NCBI RefSeq assembly: GCF_016860545.1
Contig: NZ_BNEB01000005.1
Location: forward strand, 2,046,001 to 2,110,000
Origin: Streptomyces asoensis
GTDB lineage: Bacteria; Actinomycetota; Actinomycetes; Streptomycetales; Streptomycetaceae
DNA length: 64,000 nucleotides
Reading direction: 5' to 3'
Each line of letters begins with the position of its first letter. The first letter of the stretch is position 1. The notes under the pieces were generated by a model that saw only the letters and a program-made list of their open reading frames with translations, was not told the DNA's origin and searched no databases. A program made the translations under genes and the position numbers. This document shows positions 37,154 through 47,839 of the stretch, piece after piece.

Positions 37154-40100
37154 ATGCAACGGTTCGGGCGGTTGCGGGCGGCCGTGATCACGGCCGCCCT
37201 GGTCATGACGTTCGGCGCGCAGGGGACGGCGGTGGCGTTACCGTCCCCCGTCCCGGTGCCCGGCCGGGGGTTCGCCTCGTCCTTCGAGGCGGGTGAGCGC
37301 GCCCCCGACTGGCAGAGCACGGTCGACACCTCGCCCGGCGGCGCCAAGCGCGCCTCGGGGGTGGACGGCGGCTACGGCGGCGGCCTCCCCGGGGACGTGA
37401 CCGACCGGGTCACGGACCTGCGGGCGAGCGCCGAGAACACGGCCGGCGGCGAGGTGAAGGAGAACCTCGTCGACGGCGAGGCGGGCACCAAGTGGCTGGC
37501 GTTCGCGTCCACCGGCTGGGTCGAGTTCGACCTCGCCGAGCCCGCCCGGATCGCCACCTACGCGCTGACGTCGGCCAACGACTTCGCCGAGCGCGACCCC
37601 GCCGACTGGACCCTCTCGGGCTCGGCGGACGGGACCTCCTGGACCGCCCTGGACACCCGCTCCGGGGAATCCTTCGCCCAGCGCTTCCAGAGCCGCACCT
37701 TCGCCGTCGCCGGAACCCCGGCCGAGTACCGGCACTTCCGGCTGGAGGTCACCCGCAACCACGGGGCCGCGATCCTCCAGCTCGCCGACGTGCGGTTCGG
37801 CACCGGCGGCGCCGACGCGCCCGTCCCGCCGGACATGCTCACCGTCGTCGACCGGGGTCCGAGCGGCTCGCCGACGGCGAAGGCGGGCGCCGGGTTCAGC
37901 GGGAAGCGGGCGCTGCGCTACGCCGGACGGCACACCGCGTCCGGCCGGGCCTACTCGTACAACAAGATCTTCGACGTGAACGTCCGGGTCGCCCCGCGCA
38001 CGCAACTCGCCTACCGGATCTTCCCCCAGATGGCCGACGGCGAGCGTGACTACGCCGCGACGAACGTCTCCGTCGACCTCGCCTTCACCGACGGCACGTA
38101 CCTGAGCGGGCTCGGGGCGGTCGACCAGTACGGCTTCCCCCTGTCGCCCCGCGGACAGGGCGCGGCGAAGTCGCTGTACGTCAACCAGTGGAACGACGTG
38201 CTGTCGGGGATCGGGGCGGTGGCGGCCGGAAAGACCGTCGACCGGATCCTCCTCGCCTACGACTCCCCCGGCGGACCGGCCCGGTTCCGCGGCTGGGTGG
38301 ACGACGTCGCGCTGCGCACGGCCGCCCCGGAGGCGGCGAAGGCGCACCTGTCGGACTACGCGGTGACCACCCGCGGCACCAACTCCAGCGGGAGCTTCTC
38401 GCGCGGGAACACCTTCCCCGCCACGGCCGTGCCGCACGGCTTCAACTTCTGGACGCCGGTGACCAACGCGTCCTCGCTCGGCTGGCTGTACGACTACGCG
38501 CGCGGCAACAACGCGGACAACCTGCCCACGATCCAGGCGTTCAGCGCGAGCCACGAGCCGAGCCCGTGGATGGGCGACCGGCAGACCTTCCAGGTGATGC
38601 CGTCCGCCGCGGCCGGGGTCCCGGACACCGGACGGACCGCGCGGGCCCTGCCGTTCCGGCACGCGAACGAGACCGCCCGCCCGTACTACTACGGGGTCCG
38701 CTTCGAGAACGGTCTGACGGCGGAGATGGCGCCGACCGATCACGCGGCCGCCCTGCGCTTCACCTATCCGGGCGCGGACGCGAGCGTCGTCTTCGACAAC
38801 GTCACCGAGCAGGCCGGACTGACCCTGGACACCGCGTCCGGCGTGGTGAGCGGCTACTCGGACGTGAAGTCGGGCCTGTCGGCCGGAGCGAGCCGGCTCT
38901 TCGTGTACGGCGAGTTCGACGCGCCGGTGACGGACGGCTCCGCCGGCGGGGTCAAGGGCTATCTGCGCTTCGACGCGGGCGCCGACCGCACCGTCACCCT
39001 GCGCCTGGCCACCTCCCTCATCAGCGTGGACCAGGCCCGCGACAACCTGCGTCAGGAGATCCCGCAGGGCACCGGCTTCGACACGGTCGAGCAGCGGGCC
39101 CGGCAGCAGTGGGACAAGCTCCTGGGCACGGTCGAGGTCAAGGGCGCGAGCCAGGACCAGCTGACGACCCTGTACTCCAGCCTGTACCGGCTGTACCTGT
39201 ACCCCAACTCCGGCTTCGAGAAAGTCGGTTCCACGTACCGGTACGCGTCGCCCTTCTCGCCGATGCCGGGTCCCGACACCCCCACGCACACCGGCGCGAA
39301 GATCGTGGACGGCAAGGTCTACGTGAACAACGGCTTCTGGGACACCTACCGGACGGCCTGGCCCGCGTACGCGCTGCTGACGCCCACTCAGGCGGGCACG
39401 CTGACCGACGGGTTCGTGCAGCAGTACAAGGACGGCGGCTGGACCTCGCGGTGGTCATCGCCCGGGTACGCCGACCTGATGACCGGCACCTCCTCCGACG
39501 TGGCCTTCGCCGACGCCTTCGTCAAGGGCGTCGGGTTCGACGCCGAGGCTGCCTACGAGGCGGCCCTGAAGAACGCCACGGTCGTGCCCCCGTCCTCCGG
39601 GGTGGGCCGCAAGGGCATGTCGACCTCCCCCTTCCTCGGCTACACGAGCACCGCCACCCACGAGGGCCTGTCCTGGGCGCTGGAGGGATACCTCAACGAC
39701 TACGGCATCGCCCGGATGGGCCAGGCCCTGTACCGGCAGACCGGCAAGAAGCACTACCGGGAGGAGGCGGACTACTTCCTGAACCGCGCGCAGGGCTACG
39801 TGCACCTCTTCGACCCGAAGGCCGGCTTCTTCCAGGGGAAAGACGACAAGGGCGCGTGGCGGGTCGCCTCGGACGCCTACGACCCCCGGGTGTGGGGCTA
39901 CGACTACACCGAGACCAACGGCTGGGGCTACGCCTTCACCGCCCCGCAGGACAGCAGGGGCCTGGCGAACCTGTACGGGGGCCGGGACGGCCTGGCGAAG
40001 AAGCTCGACTCGTACTTCGCGACCCCGGAGACCGCCTCGCCGGAGTTCGCGGGGTCGTACGGAGGTGTCATCCACGAGATGACCGAGGCGCGGGACGTGC

Positions 40101-40975
40101 GGATGGGGATGTACGGGCACTCCAACCAGGTGGCCCACCACGCGATCTACATGTACGACGCGGCCGGTCAGCCCTGGAAGGCCCAGGCGAAGGCCCGGGA
40201 GGTGCTGTCCCGGCTCTACACCGGCAGCACGATCGGACAGGGTTACCACGGGGACGAGGACAACGGCGAGCAGTCGGCCTGGTACCTGTTCTCCGCGCTC
40301 GGCTTCTACCCGCTGGTCATGGGCAGCGGCGAGTACGCGGTGGGCTCCCCGCTGTTCACCGAGGCGACCGTGCACCTGGAGAACGGCAGGGACCTGGTGG
40401 TCCGGGCGCCGAAGAACAGCGCGAAGAACGTGTACGTCCAGGGACTCAAGGTCGACGGCAAGGCGTGGACGTCCACGTCGCTGCCCCACTCGCTGCTCGC
40501 CAAGGGCGGGGTGCTGGAGTTCGACATGGGACCGCGTCCCTCGGCGTGGGGGTCGGGCAAGGACGCGGCGCCCGTCTCGATCGCCCGCGACGACAAGGTG
40601 CCGGCGCCGCGCCACGACGTCCTCGAGGGCACGGGCGCCCTGTTCGACGACACCTCGGCGACACAGGAGACGGTCTCCGGCGCGGTCGGCCTGCCGGTGG
40701 GCGGCGCCACCAGGGCCGTGCAGTACACCCTGACGTCGGCCGGCCACGCCCAGGCTCCGGCGGGCTGGGTGCTCCAGGGCTCCGCCGACGCGGTGACCTG
40801 GACCGACCTGGACCGCAGGACCGCCGAGGCCTTCCCGTGGGACCACCAGACCCGTGCCTTCACGGTCACCCGGCCGGGGACCTACGCGCACTACCGGCTG
40901 GTCCTCGACGGTGACCCGGCAGGGACGGGCACGGCGGGCCGGGCCGATCTCGCGGAGATCGAGCTGCTGTCGTGA
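37154..40975 (+). CDS. Secreted GH92 alpha-1,2-mannosidase with discoidin-like domains
   Basis: The 1273-residue exported enzyme has a signal peptide (about residues 1-30). An F5/8 type C (CBM32-like) domain follows at about 90-220 (starting LRASAENTAGGEVKENLVDG), then a beta-sandwich region and the GH92 catalytic domain (about 400-1130). Family hallmarks are NNGFWDTYRTAWPAYALLTP, ETNGWGYAFTAPQD and GDEDNGEQSAWYLFSALGFYP. A second discoidin-like domain closes the protein (about 1150-1270). GH92 enzymes remove alpha-mannose from high-mannose N-glycans or yeast mannan and need calcium. Codon 29 (37238-37240) is TTA, predicting bldA-dependent translation. Confidence 0.92.
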   Translation: MQRFGRLRAAVITAALVMTFGAQGTAVALPSPVPVPGRGFASSFEAGERAPDWQSTVDTSPGGAKRASGVDGGYGGGLPGDVTDRVTDLRASAENTAGGEVKENLVDGEAGTKWLAFASTGWVEFDLAEPARIATYALTSANDFAERDPADWTLSGSADGTSWTALDTRSGESFAQRFQSRTFAVAGTPAEYRHFRLEVTRNHGAAILQLADVRFGTGGADAPVPPDMLTVVDRGPSGSPTAKAGAGFSGKRALRYAGRHTASGRAYSYNKIFDVNVRVAPRTQLAYRIFPQMADGERDYAATNVSVDLAFTDGTYLSGLGAVDQYGFPLSPRGQGAAKSLYVNQWNDVLSGIGAVAAGKTVDRILLAYDSPGGPARFRGWVDDVALRTAAPEAAKAHLSDYAVTTRGTNSSGSFSRGNTFPATAVPHGFNFWTPVTNASSLGWLYDYARGNNADNLPTIQAFSASHEPSPWMGDRQTFQVMPSAAAGVPDTGRTARALPFRHANETARPYYYGVRFENGLTAEMAPTDHAAALRFTYPGADASVVFDNVTEQAGLTLDTASGVVSGYSDVKSGLSAGASRLFVYGEFDAPVTDGSAGGVKGYLRFDAGADRTVTLRLATSLISVDQARDNLRQEIPQGTGFDTVEQRARQQWDKLLGTVEVKGASQDQLTTLYSSLYRLYLYPNSGFEKVGSTYRYASPFSPMPGPDTPTHTGAKIVDGKVYVNNGFWDTYRTAWPAYALLTPTQAGTLTDGFVQQYKDGGWTSRWSSPGYADLMTGTSSDVAFADAFVKGVGFDAEAAYEAALKNATVVPPSSGVGRKGMSTSPFLGYTSTATHEGLSWALEGYLNDYGIARMGQALYRQTGKKHYREEADYFLNRAQGYVHLFDPKAGFFQGKDDKGAWRVASDAYDPRVWGYDYTETNGWGYAFTAPQDSRGLANLYGGRDGLAKKLDSYFATPETASPEFAGSYGGVIHEMTEARDVRMGMYGHSNQVAHHAIYMYDAAGQPWKAQAKAREVLSRLYTGSTIGQGYHGDEDNGEQSAWYLFSALGFYPLVMGSGEYAVGSPLFTEATVHLENGRDLVVRAPKNSAKNVYVQGLKVDGKAWTSTSLPHSLLAKGGVLEFDMGPRPSAWGSGKDAAPVSIARDDKVPAPRHDVLEGTGALFDDTSATQETVSGAVGLPVGGATRAVQYTLTSAGHAQAPAGWVLQGSADAVTWTDLDRRTAEAFPWDHQTRAFTVTRPGTYAHYRLVLDGDPAGTGTAGRADLAEIELLS

Positions 40976-41117
40976 TCCGGTGACCGCCGGGGACGGCCGG
41001 CCTCCCTGCCGTCCCCGGCCCGACCGGCCCGGGCGTCCGGCGCCTGCCCGTGCGGCGGCGGCGACCTCACCTCCCCGAGGTCGCCGCCGCCGCACGTGTC
41101 ACCGGGCCGGAGCGGCG

Positions 41118-41213
41118 CACGGACCCGGTGGGCGCGGACCCGGTGGGGGGAACGGGCCCGGTGAGGGTACGGACCCGGTGGGGGCACGGCTCGCCGCCCA
41201 CCGGGTCCGTACC
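41118..41213. terminator. Tandem GGACCCGGTGGG repeats and hairpin between convergent genes
   Basis: Four short units built on CGGACCCGGTGGG run from about 41118. The last, at 41166-41182, pairs perfectly over 17 bp with 41197-41213 across a 14-base loop. It lies between the convergent GH92 and LPMO genes and is probably a bidirectional terminator. Confidence 0.7.
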
Positions 41214-41226
41214 GGCGCGCTGTCGC

Positions 41227-42303
41227 TCAACCGACCCGGCAGGGCAGGGCGGTGGCGCTGTCACCGCCCGCGCCGGAGACGACGTATCCGAACGTCGTAC
41301 TCTGACCCGGGCTCAACGAGCCGTTCCAGTCGGCGTTGTGGACCATCACCGCCTGGCCGTCGTACGTGGCGTTGCCGCTCCACAGACTGGCCACCGACTG
41401 ACCGCCGGGCAGCGTCCAGTCGACCATCCAGCCGAGCATCGGGACGTCACCGGAGTTGGTGACGGTCACCTCGGACTGGTAGCCGCCGGACCAGCTGTTG
41501 GTGGTCCGGCGGGTGGCGGTGCAGGCCCCGGGCACGGGCTCCGTCGGGTTGCCCGGTTCGTGGATGCCGGTCACCTCGCCGTTGCCGCCGTCGAAGACGA
41601 CGTCGGAGCAGGAGTAGAAGGTCTCGGCGCTGTCCGAGCGCTGCCAGACCATGTAGATGATGTGCCGGCCCGTCTTGTTCGCCGGGAGCCGGCCGGTCCA
41701 GGAGTAGTTGGCCTCGACGGTGCCGGGGCTGCCGTTGAGGGGCGGGTGGTCGACGGAGAGGAAGGGCTGGTCCTCGATGGCGTCCCAGGTGAGGGTGCGG
41801 GTGGGGTCGAAGCCGTCCTTGGTGACGTAGACGTAGAACCAACCGGGGTGCGCCGCCCACGCGTTGTAGGAGAAGTCGACGCTCGCGCCCGAGGTGAGGT
41901 GGGTGAGGGGCCAGTCGCTGCGGGCCGCGTCGAACCCGGTGAAGTTGTTGTTGCCGCCGCTGCACAGCCGGCCGTCCGGCACGAAGCCGCGGGTACGTCC
42001 CGCGCCGTCGGAGCGCAGCACCGAGAACCAGTTGTAGAACGGCGTGGTGCCGCTGACCTGCTGGGCGTTCTTGCAGGCGGGGTTGACCGGTTTGATCTCA
42101 CCGGTGGAGGTCAGCGCGTCCTGCCAGCACAGGAACGTGCGGCTGGCCGGTTTCATGGGGGTGCCGTGGGCCTCGGCGGTGCCGCCCGCCGTGACGATCA
42201 GGCCGAGGGCGGGGACGGTGGCCAGCAGGGCGAGGAGGACCATGAGCAGGGCTCTGGTGCGTAACCTCGACGTAGAACATGACGTGATCATGACAGTTCG
42301 CAT
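41227..42303 (-). CDS. Lytic polysaccharide monooxygenase AA10 with CBM2
   Basis: The 358-residue secreted copper enzyme has a 45-residue signal peptide ending in TAEA, so the mature N-terminus is His46 (HGTPMKPASRTF). Family AA10 needs this His for its copper brace; the second His is residue 152 in WAAHPGWFYVYVTKDGF. The AA10 domain spans about 46-240. A short Pro-rich linker leads to a C-terminal CBM2 (about 258-358, with Trp residues in NSWSGGYQ, LGWMVDW and SLWSGN). It oxidatively cuts crystalline cellulose or chitin. Codon 14 is TTA. A perfect CebR-like box lies upstream. No strong ribosome site is visible, so the start is moderately certain. Confidence 0.9.
   Translation of the reverse strand: MRTVMITSCSTSRLRTRALLMVLLALLATVPALGLIVTAGGTAEAHGTPMKPASRTFLCWQDALTSTGEIKPVNPACKNAQQVSGTTPFYNWFSVLRSDGAGRTRGFVPDGRLCSGGNNNFTGFDAARSDWPLTHLTSGASVDFSYNAWAAHPGWFYVYVTKDGFDPTRTLTWDAIEDQPFLSVDHPPLNGSPGTVEANYSWTGRLPANKTGRHIIYMVWQRSDSAETFYSCSDVVFDGGNGEVTGIHEPGNPTEPVPGACTATRRTTNSWSGGYQSEVTVTNSGDVPMLGWMVDWTLPGGQSVASLWSGNATYDGQAVMVHNADWNGSLSPGQSTTFGYVVSGAGGDSATALPCRVG
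42262..42264 (-). other. TTA (bldA) codon in LPMO signal peptide
   Basis: Codon 14 of the LPMO gene (Leu) reads TTA. In Streptomyces this codon is read by the bldA tRNA, which becomes abundant during development, so translation should be growth-phase dependent. Confidence 0.85.
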
Positions 42304-42438
42304 GGCAGAGGAGTCCGCCTTCCGTGTACGGACCGTGCGTGCATGGGGTGTGCACTGCGGATGCGGGTGTGGGGGCGTGAAGCGGGAGCCTCCCGGTCCG
42401 CGCCCGACGGGTTCCGGTCCGTCGGCCGCGCACGAATA

Positions 42439-42452
42439 TGGGAGCGCTCCCA
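42439..42452 (-). promoter_or_regulatory. CebR-like operator upstream of the LPMO gene
   Basis: TGGGAGCGCTCCCA is a perfect 14-bp palindrome that equals, from memory, the CebR box found upstream of cellulase and cellobiose-uptake genes in Streptomyces. It lies 136-149 bases before the LPMO start. Repression released by cello-oligosaccharides is predicted. Confidence 0.8.
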
Positions 42453-42527
42453 CTTCACCTGTGGCGGAAGGTAGCGCTGTCCGGCCCACTTGTAAACCGG
42501 CGCGTCCGCCGCAGCGCGCGGCTACGG

Positions 42528-44081
42528 TCACGCCGACGGCGGCGCGGCGGCCTCCGGGACCCGGCCGGCCGCCGCCCGCGGGCCCCGGGCGGCGGCCGGG
42601 GAGTCCGCGCCGCTCCCGCCGGCGAGCGGCAGCTCCACCGTGAACTCCGTGCGGCCCGGTTCGCTGCGGACGTCGACGCGACCGCCGTGGGCCGCCGTGA
42701 TCGCCGCGACGATGGCGAGGCCGAGACCGGCGCCGGCGCCCGCGGTGGCGCGGGCCCGGGAGGCGTCGGCGCGGGTGAAGCGCTCGAAGACCGTGGGCAG
42801 GAGGCCCGCCGGGATGCCCGGACCGTCGTCACGGACGCGCACCGCGCACCTGCCCCCGCGCGCCTCCACGACCGTCACGACCCGAGTGCCGGCGGGTGTG
42901 TGCACCCGCGCGTTGGCCAGCAGGTTGGCGATCACCTGGCGGAGGCGGGACTCGTCGCCGAGGGCCAGGGGCGCCTCTTCGAGGCGGAGTTCCAGCTGCC
43001 AGTCGTGGCCGCCGCCGGCCGCCCGGGCGTCCCGGACCGACTCGGCGACGAGCGCCGCGAGGTCCACCTCGGCGGACTCCAGCGGTCTGCCGTCGTCCAG
43101 CCGGGCGAGCAGCAGCAGATCCTCCACCAGGCCCGTCATCCGCGCCGACTCGGCCGTGACCCGGCGCCAGGCCAGGCCGGGTTCGACACGGTCCGTGCCC
43201 CGGTTCATCAGCTCCGCGTAGCCCGCGATGGAGGCGAGCGGGGTGCGCAGTTCGTGACTGGCGTCGGCGAGGAAACGGCGCATGCGCTCCTCGCTGCGGC
43301 GCATCCGCTCCTCGCTGCGCCGGCGCTCGGCGAGCGCGGACTCCACGTGGCCGATCATGCGGTTGAGGGCGGCGCCCATCTGACCGGCCTCGCTGCCGGG
43401 GTCGGTGTCCCGTTCGGGGACCCGGGTGAGGGCGGAGACCTCGCCGCGGCACAGCGGGGCGCGCGAGACCTCCACGGCGGTGGCGGCGACCCGGCCGAGG
43501 GGGCGCAGCTGCCGCCGGATGACGACGGCGCAGCCGGCCCCGGCGGCGGTCAGGCCCGCGGCGGCGGCGACCGCCTCGATGACGACCAGGCCGCCGATCA
43601 TGTCCTGGACGTCGTCCGCCGGAAGACCGGCGAGGACGCGGACGCCGTGGTCGCGGACGGCGGTGAGACGGTAGGTGCCGAGGCCGGGGACGGTCCGGGT
43701 GTGGAAACGGCCGTCGGGTCCGATGTCCGAGAGCGCCGCGGTCCGGGCCCCGGTGAGGTGCCGGGGCGGGGCGTCCTGGCCGACCGTCGCCGCCGCGAGG
43801 ACGTTTCCCCCGGCGTCCAGGCGCGCGGCGAGCAGACCGGCCGGGTGTCCGCTCTCCTGGAGGAAGGTCAGGTCGCTCGCGAGGTCCGGGTGGAGCGAGG
43901 CCCCGCCGAGGCTGCGCGCGGCCGCGTCGGTGACCCGGTCGTCCAGGTCGCCCAGCAGGTAGGCGCGTTGGGCGAGGACGGTGGTGAGGGCCATCGCGGC
44001 GCAGACGACGATCAGGACGGCGGTGATCAGGAGGAGGAGCCGGGTGCGCAGGGAACGGCCCCCGGACCGGCGGGTGTTCAC
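42528..44081 (-). CDS. Membrane sensor histidine kinase
   Basis: The 517-residue kinase has a first transmembrane helix at about 12-35, an extracytoplasmic sensor of about 125 residues and a second helix near 165-190. A HAMP domain, then HisKA (phospho-acceptor His276 in FLADASHELRTPL) and HATPase_c follow (N box NLLANARVHT, G1 DDGPGIP, G2 GLGLAIV). The tail is Pro/Ala-rich. A duplicated ERMRRSEERMRRF segment lies before HisKA. Its GTG overlaps the upstream response-regulator stop (GTGA), but that regulator is internally deleted, so the kinase has lost its cognate partner here. The signal is unknown. Confidence 0.9.
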   Translation of the reverse strand: MNTRRSGGRSLRTRLLLLITAVLIVVCAAMALTTVLAQRAYLLGDLDDRVTDAAARSLGGASLHPDLASDLTFLQESGHPAGLLAARLDAGGNVLAAATVGQDAPPRHLTGARTAALSDIGPDGRFHTRTVPGLGTYRLTAVRDHGVRVLAGLPADDVQDMIGGLVVIEAVAAAAGLTAAGAGCAVVIRRQLRPLGRVAATAVEVSRAPLCRGEVSALTRVPERDTDPGSEAGQMGAALNRMIGHVESALAERRRSEERMRRSEERMRRFLADASHELRTPLASIAGYAELMNRGTDRVEPGLAWRRVTAESARMTGLVEDLLLLARLDDGRPLESAEVDLAALVAESVRDARAAGGGHDWQLELRLEEAPLALGDESRLRQVIANLLANARVHTPAGTRVVTVVEARGGRCAVRVRDDGPGIPAGLLPTVFERFTRADASRARATAGAGAGLGLAIVAAITAAHGGRVDVRSEPGRTEFTVELPLAGGSGADSPAAARGPRAAAGRVPEAAAPPSA

Positions 44082-44260
44082 CTTCCGTCCTCCGCGGGCC
44101 GGACGGCGTACCCGAGCCCGCGCACGGTGTGGTCGGGCACCGGGTAGGGGCGCCGGCCGGCGTCGGTGACGGCCACGGACAGCACTTGGGTGAGCGCCGG
44201 TTCGTCGTCGACGATCAGGACGCGGATCCGTCCTCTGCGAAACCCCGGGGTGGCAGTCAT
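44078..44260 (-). pseudogene. OmpR-type response regulator with internal in-frame deletion
   Basis: The frame encodes only 60 residues. The start is a normal receiver N-terminus (RIRVLIVDDEPALTQVLSVAV). After a few residues it switches directly to the last part of an OmpR-type winged helix (HTVRGLGYAVRPAEDGR). Such regulators are normally about 220-240 residues, so roughly 165-180 codons, with the phospho-acceptor Asp, the dimer face and the recognition helix, are missing. The frame stays open and the GTGA coupling to the kinase is kept. This looks like a clean internal deletion, not decay by stops. An assembly collapse is the alternative. Confidence 0.8.
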
Positions 44261-44340
44261 GTCCCGATCCTGTCCCGGCCGGCTGGGGGAACCCTGTGTC
44301 CGGGCTGGGGGTGGGTGATGTCTCGGGACGAACACGGCGA

Positions 44341-44373
44341 AGGGCCGCACCCCCGGTGCGGGGATGCGGCCCT
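44341..44373 (-). terminator. Terminator of acnA
   Basis: A 14-bp stem with one mismatch (AGGGCCGCACCCCC / GGGGATGCGGCCCT) and a 5-base loop begins 21 bases after the aconitase stop. Confidence 0.8.
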
Positions 44374-44393
44374 CGACGTGTGGTGCCCGCGGC

Positions 44394-47574
<3,181 letters not shown>

Positions 47575-47775
47575 ATGCCCCTCACGTTCCGCAAGAGCTT
47601 CCGCATCCTCCCCGGGGTGCGACTGAACATCAACCGGCACTCCTGGTCGATCACGACCGGCGGCGGCAAGCACGGGCCGCGCCAGACGCACAGCAGCACC
47701 GGACGTCGTACGACATCGGTCGATTTGCCGGGACCTTTCGGGTGGCGTCACACCCGTAAGGCGAAGCGCCGTTGA
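47575..47775 (+). CDS. Small DUF4236-like protein
   Basis: The 66-residue basic protein starts LTFRKSFRILPGVRLNINRH and continues with a Gly-rich SITTGGGKHGPRQ segment. This matches the N-terminal pattern of DUF4236 proteins (FRKS, PGVRLN, Gly-rich turn). The family is short and of unknown function. The ATG has AAGGAG about 7 bases upstream. A longer upstream frame is unlikely. The gene lies between two copies of a shared regulatory motif and is followed closely by the HTH-MurA gene. Confidence 0.75.
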   Translation: MPLTFRKSFRILPGVRLNINRHSWSITTGGGKHGPRQTHSSTGRRTTSVDLPGPFGWRHTRKAKRR

Positions 47776-47811
47776 CGGGACGTCACCCGAATGGACCCCC
47801 CGGGAGGCGCC

Positions 47812-47830
47812 ATCTCATATCTGAGATAAC
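47812..47830 (+). promoter_or_regulatory. ATCTC-N6-GAGATAAC motif before the HTH-MurA gene
   Basis: ATCTCATATCTGAGAT (47812-47827) is an inverted repeat with 6-bp arms, followed by AAC. It ends 10 bases before the start codon. The same ATCTC-N6-GAGATAAC pattern occurs at 47244-47262 upstream of acnA. Autoregulation by the HTH domain of the downstream protein is possible. Confidence 0.55.
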
Positions 47831-47839
47831 CTCAGCCAC

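Noticed and set aside
42091-42105. TTGACCGGTTTG inside the LPMO gene, similar to the LacI operator
   Set aside because: It lies within coding sequence for KPVN and is explained by codon choice.
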